NCBI GenBank assembly: GCA_026415985.1
Contig: JAOAGA010000074.1
Location: 1 to 7,767, forward strand
Direction of reading: 5' to 3'
Source of the DNA: Pseudomonadota bacterium
GTDB lineage: Bacteria; CALINM01
Length of the DNA: 7,767 bases
A program made the position numbers and the translations under genes. This document shows positions 7,431 through 7,767 of the stretch, piece by piece (within the stretch, counting starts at the first letter, position 1; every line of letters starts with the position of its first letter). The notes under the pieces are model-generated. The model did not search any database. It saw only the letters and a program-made list of their open reading frames with translations, and was not told the DNA's origin.

Positions 7431-7459
7431 AATATAATTCTCTTTATACCAAAAAACAA
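7431..7459 (-). promoter_or_regulatory. Candidate promoter(s) of the dnaJ-comEC unit
   Basis: Two overlapping options appear on the minus strand. First, TTGTTT (7459-7454), 17 bases, then TATATT (7436-7431), which ends six bases before the ATG and would give a leaderless mRNA. Second, an extended -10 TGGTATAAA (7451-7443), with no good -35, giving a leader of about a dozen bases. I cannot decide between them by eye. No heat-shock sigma-32 consensus or CIRCE repeat is evident. Confidence 0.4.
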
Positions 7460-7490
7460 TAGGAATAAGGTTAATTTAGCATAAATAGTT

Positions 7491-7529
7491 TGGTCATTTT
7501 TTACCATAAATTGTGGTCATAATTTATCA
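7491..7529. repeat. Two tandem quasi-palindromic sites, possible operators
   Basis: TGGTCATTTTTTACCA (7491-7506) and TGGTCATAATTTATCA (7514-7529) are 16-base near copies, 23 bases apart start to start. Each is roughly symmetrical: the first pairs TGGT with ACCA, the second TGGT with a near match ATCA. A looser relative, TGGT-N8-ACC, lies at 7606-7621. Repeated spaced palindromes upstream of promoters commonly bind dimeric repressors or activators. The regulator is unknown; distance fits either flanking gene, though they are closer to dnaJ. Confidence 0.4.
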
Positions 7530-7676
7530 TGCAAAAATTAAACAGTGTTTATATTTTTTCAAATAAAGAATAACATGCTGAATTAATGATAAAAAAATTA
7601 TCTAATGGTTTGGCATAACCGTTGCTATAAAGCAAGCTCATAAATGAAGCGATATAACAATTTTTTAAATAATTTT

Positions 7677-7705
7677 TTTTCATTTTCTGGAATTGCGGGT
7701 ATAAT
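7677..7705 (+). promoter_or_regulatory. Sigma-70-type promoter of the rightward gene
   Basis: TTTTCA (7677-7682, 4 of 6) and a perfect TATAAT (7700-7705) are 17 bases apart. The -35 lies at the end of a T-rich tract that could act as an UP element. Transcription would start near 7712, giving a leader of about 39 bases. Confidence 0.6.
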
Positions 7706-7711
7706 TAAGTG

Positions 7712-7740
7712 TAAAACTAAGTTTTATATATAAAATTTTA
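7712..7740. promoter_or_regulatory. Palindromes at the predicted transcription start
   Basis: TAAAACT-A-AGTTTTA (7712-7726) is a perfect 7+7 inverted repeat with a one-base centre, located at the predicted start site. TAAAATTTTA (7731-7740) is a perfect 10-base palindrome directly before the SD. The first has too small a centre to fold as a hairpin without losing inner pairs, so an operator is the more natural reading, but A/T composition makes chance palindromes easy. Confidence 0.35.
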
Positions 7741-7745
7741 GGAGG
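7740..7745 (+). promoter_or_regulatory. Strong Shine-Dalgarno site of the rightward gene
   Basis: AGGAGG lies five bases before the ATG at 7751 and, together with the promoter upstream, supports a real gene start at the window edge. Confidence 0.75.
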
Positions 7746-7750
7746 GTAAG

Positions 7751-7767
7751 ATGGGTTTAGAATGGAT
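7751..7767 (+). CDS. Start of an unidentified gene, cut by the window end
   Basis: Only five codons (MGLEW) and two bases of the sixth are present. The start is well supported by AGGAGG five bases upstream and a TATAAT promoter 17 bases from its -35. The fragment is too short to identify. It is transcribed away from dnaJ-comEC, so a heat-shock or competence role should not be assumed. Confidence 0.6.

Larger units (their letters stand above)
7425..7750. other. Divergent regulatory spacer between dnaJ and the rightward gene
   Basis: This 326-base, very AT-rich stretch contains no credible gene. The longest candidates start without an SD, for example 30 codons from the ATG at 7644 and 10 codons from the ATG at 7588. 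It holds the dnaJ promoter at its left end, related TGGT-N8-AYC sites at 7491-7506, 7514-7529 and 7606-7621, a small inverted repeat GATAA/TTATC at 7588-7602, a perfect 5-bp hairpin TTGCT/AGCAA at 7622-7635, a long A/T tract at about 7659-7680 and the rightward promoter with palindromes at its right end. I see no tRNA, riboswitch or insertion sequence. Confidence 0.7.

Noticed and set aside
7491-7621. A CRISPR array or transposon end
   Set aside because: There are only two close copies of 16 bases with a 7-base gap and one loose copy; no spacers, leader, cas genes, transposase or terminal repeats are present.
7644-7736. Small gene of about 30 codons starting MKRYN in the spacer
   Set aside because: No SD, AT-driven composition, and it overlaps the well-supported promoter and palindromes of the next gene.
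7425-7750. CIRCE or other known heat-shock operator before dnaJ
   Set aside because: No TTAGCACTC-N9-GAGTGCTAA-like inverted repeat is present; the repeats found have a different sequence and symmetry.

Overview
The window is AT-rich bacterial DNA. Coding density is high, many codons end in A or T, and both ATG and TTG starts are used. Some genes have textbook AGGAGG ribosome binding sites and others have none. DnaJ, ComEC, a fused TRAP permease and a slipin place it in Bacteria. The TRAP permease is a family common in Gram-negative and anaerobic lineages. I cannot assign a phylum from this sequence alone.

Layout. Positions 1-657 (+) are the 3' end of a fused TRAP transporter permease. Convergent to it, 687-1829 (-) encodes an MFS exporter of the YnfM-like type; a long AT-rich hairpin spans the junction. 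From a 111-bp divergent region, 1941-4127 (+) forms a compact probable operon: a slipin (stomatin/SPFH protein), an EamA/DMT transporter, and a GDT1/UPF0016 cation (probably Mn2+) exporter that starts at TTG three bases after its neighbour's stop. This run ends tail to tail with comEC; the two stop codons share bases 4124-4127.

On the minus strand, 7424-4124 is a two-gene unit: a full-length DnaJ followed by a full ComEC/Rec2 DNA-uptake channel, whose reading frame opens inside the dnaJ 3' end. Positions 7425-7750 are a 326-bp divergent regulatory region with a promoter on each side, tandem TGGT-N8-AYC quasi-palindromes and palindromes near the rightward start. At 7751 a new + strand gene begins behind a strong SD and is cut after five codons.

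Functionally the window is dominated by membrane transport (TRAP uptake, MFS and EamA export, cation export, DNA uptake), with one membrane-organising protein (slipin) and one chaperone. All the full genes look intact and belong to known families. I did not find a convincing new multi-gene system. The points most worth following are the slipin without its usual NfeD partner in an exporter operon, the dnaJ-comEC overlap, several genes whose promoter -10 elements sit almost on the start codon, and the repeated sites in the 7425-7750 spacer.
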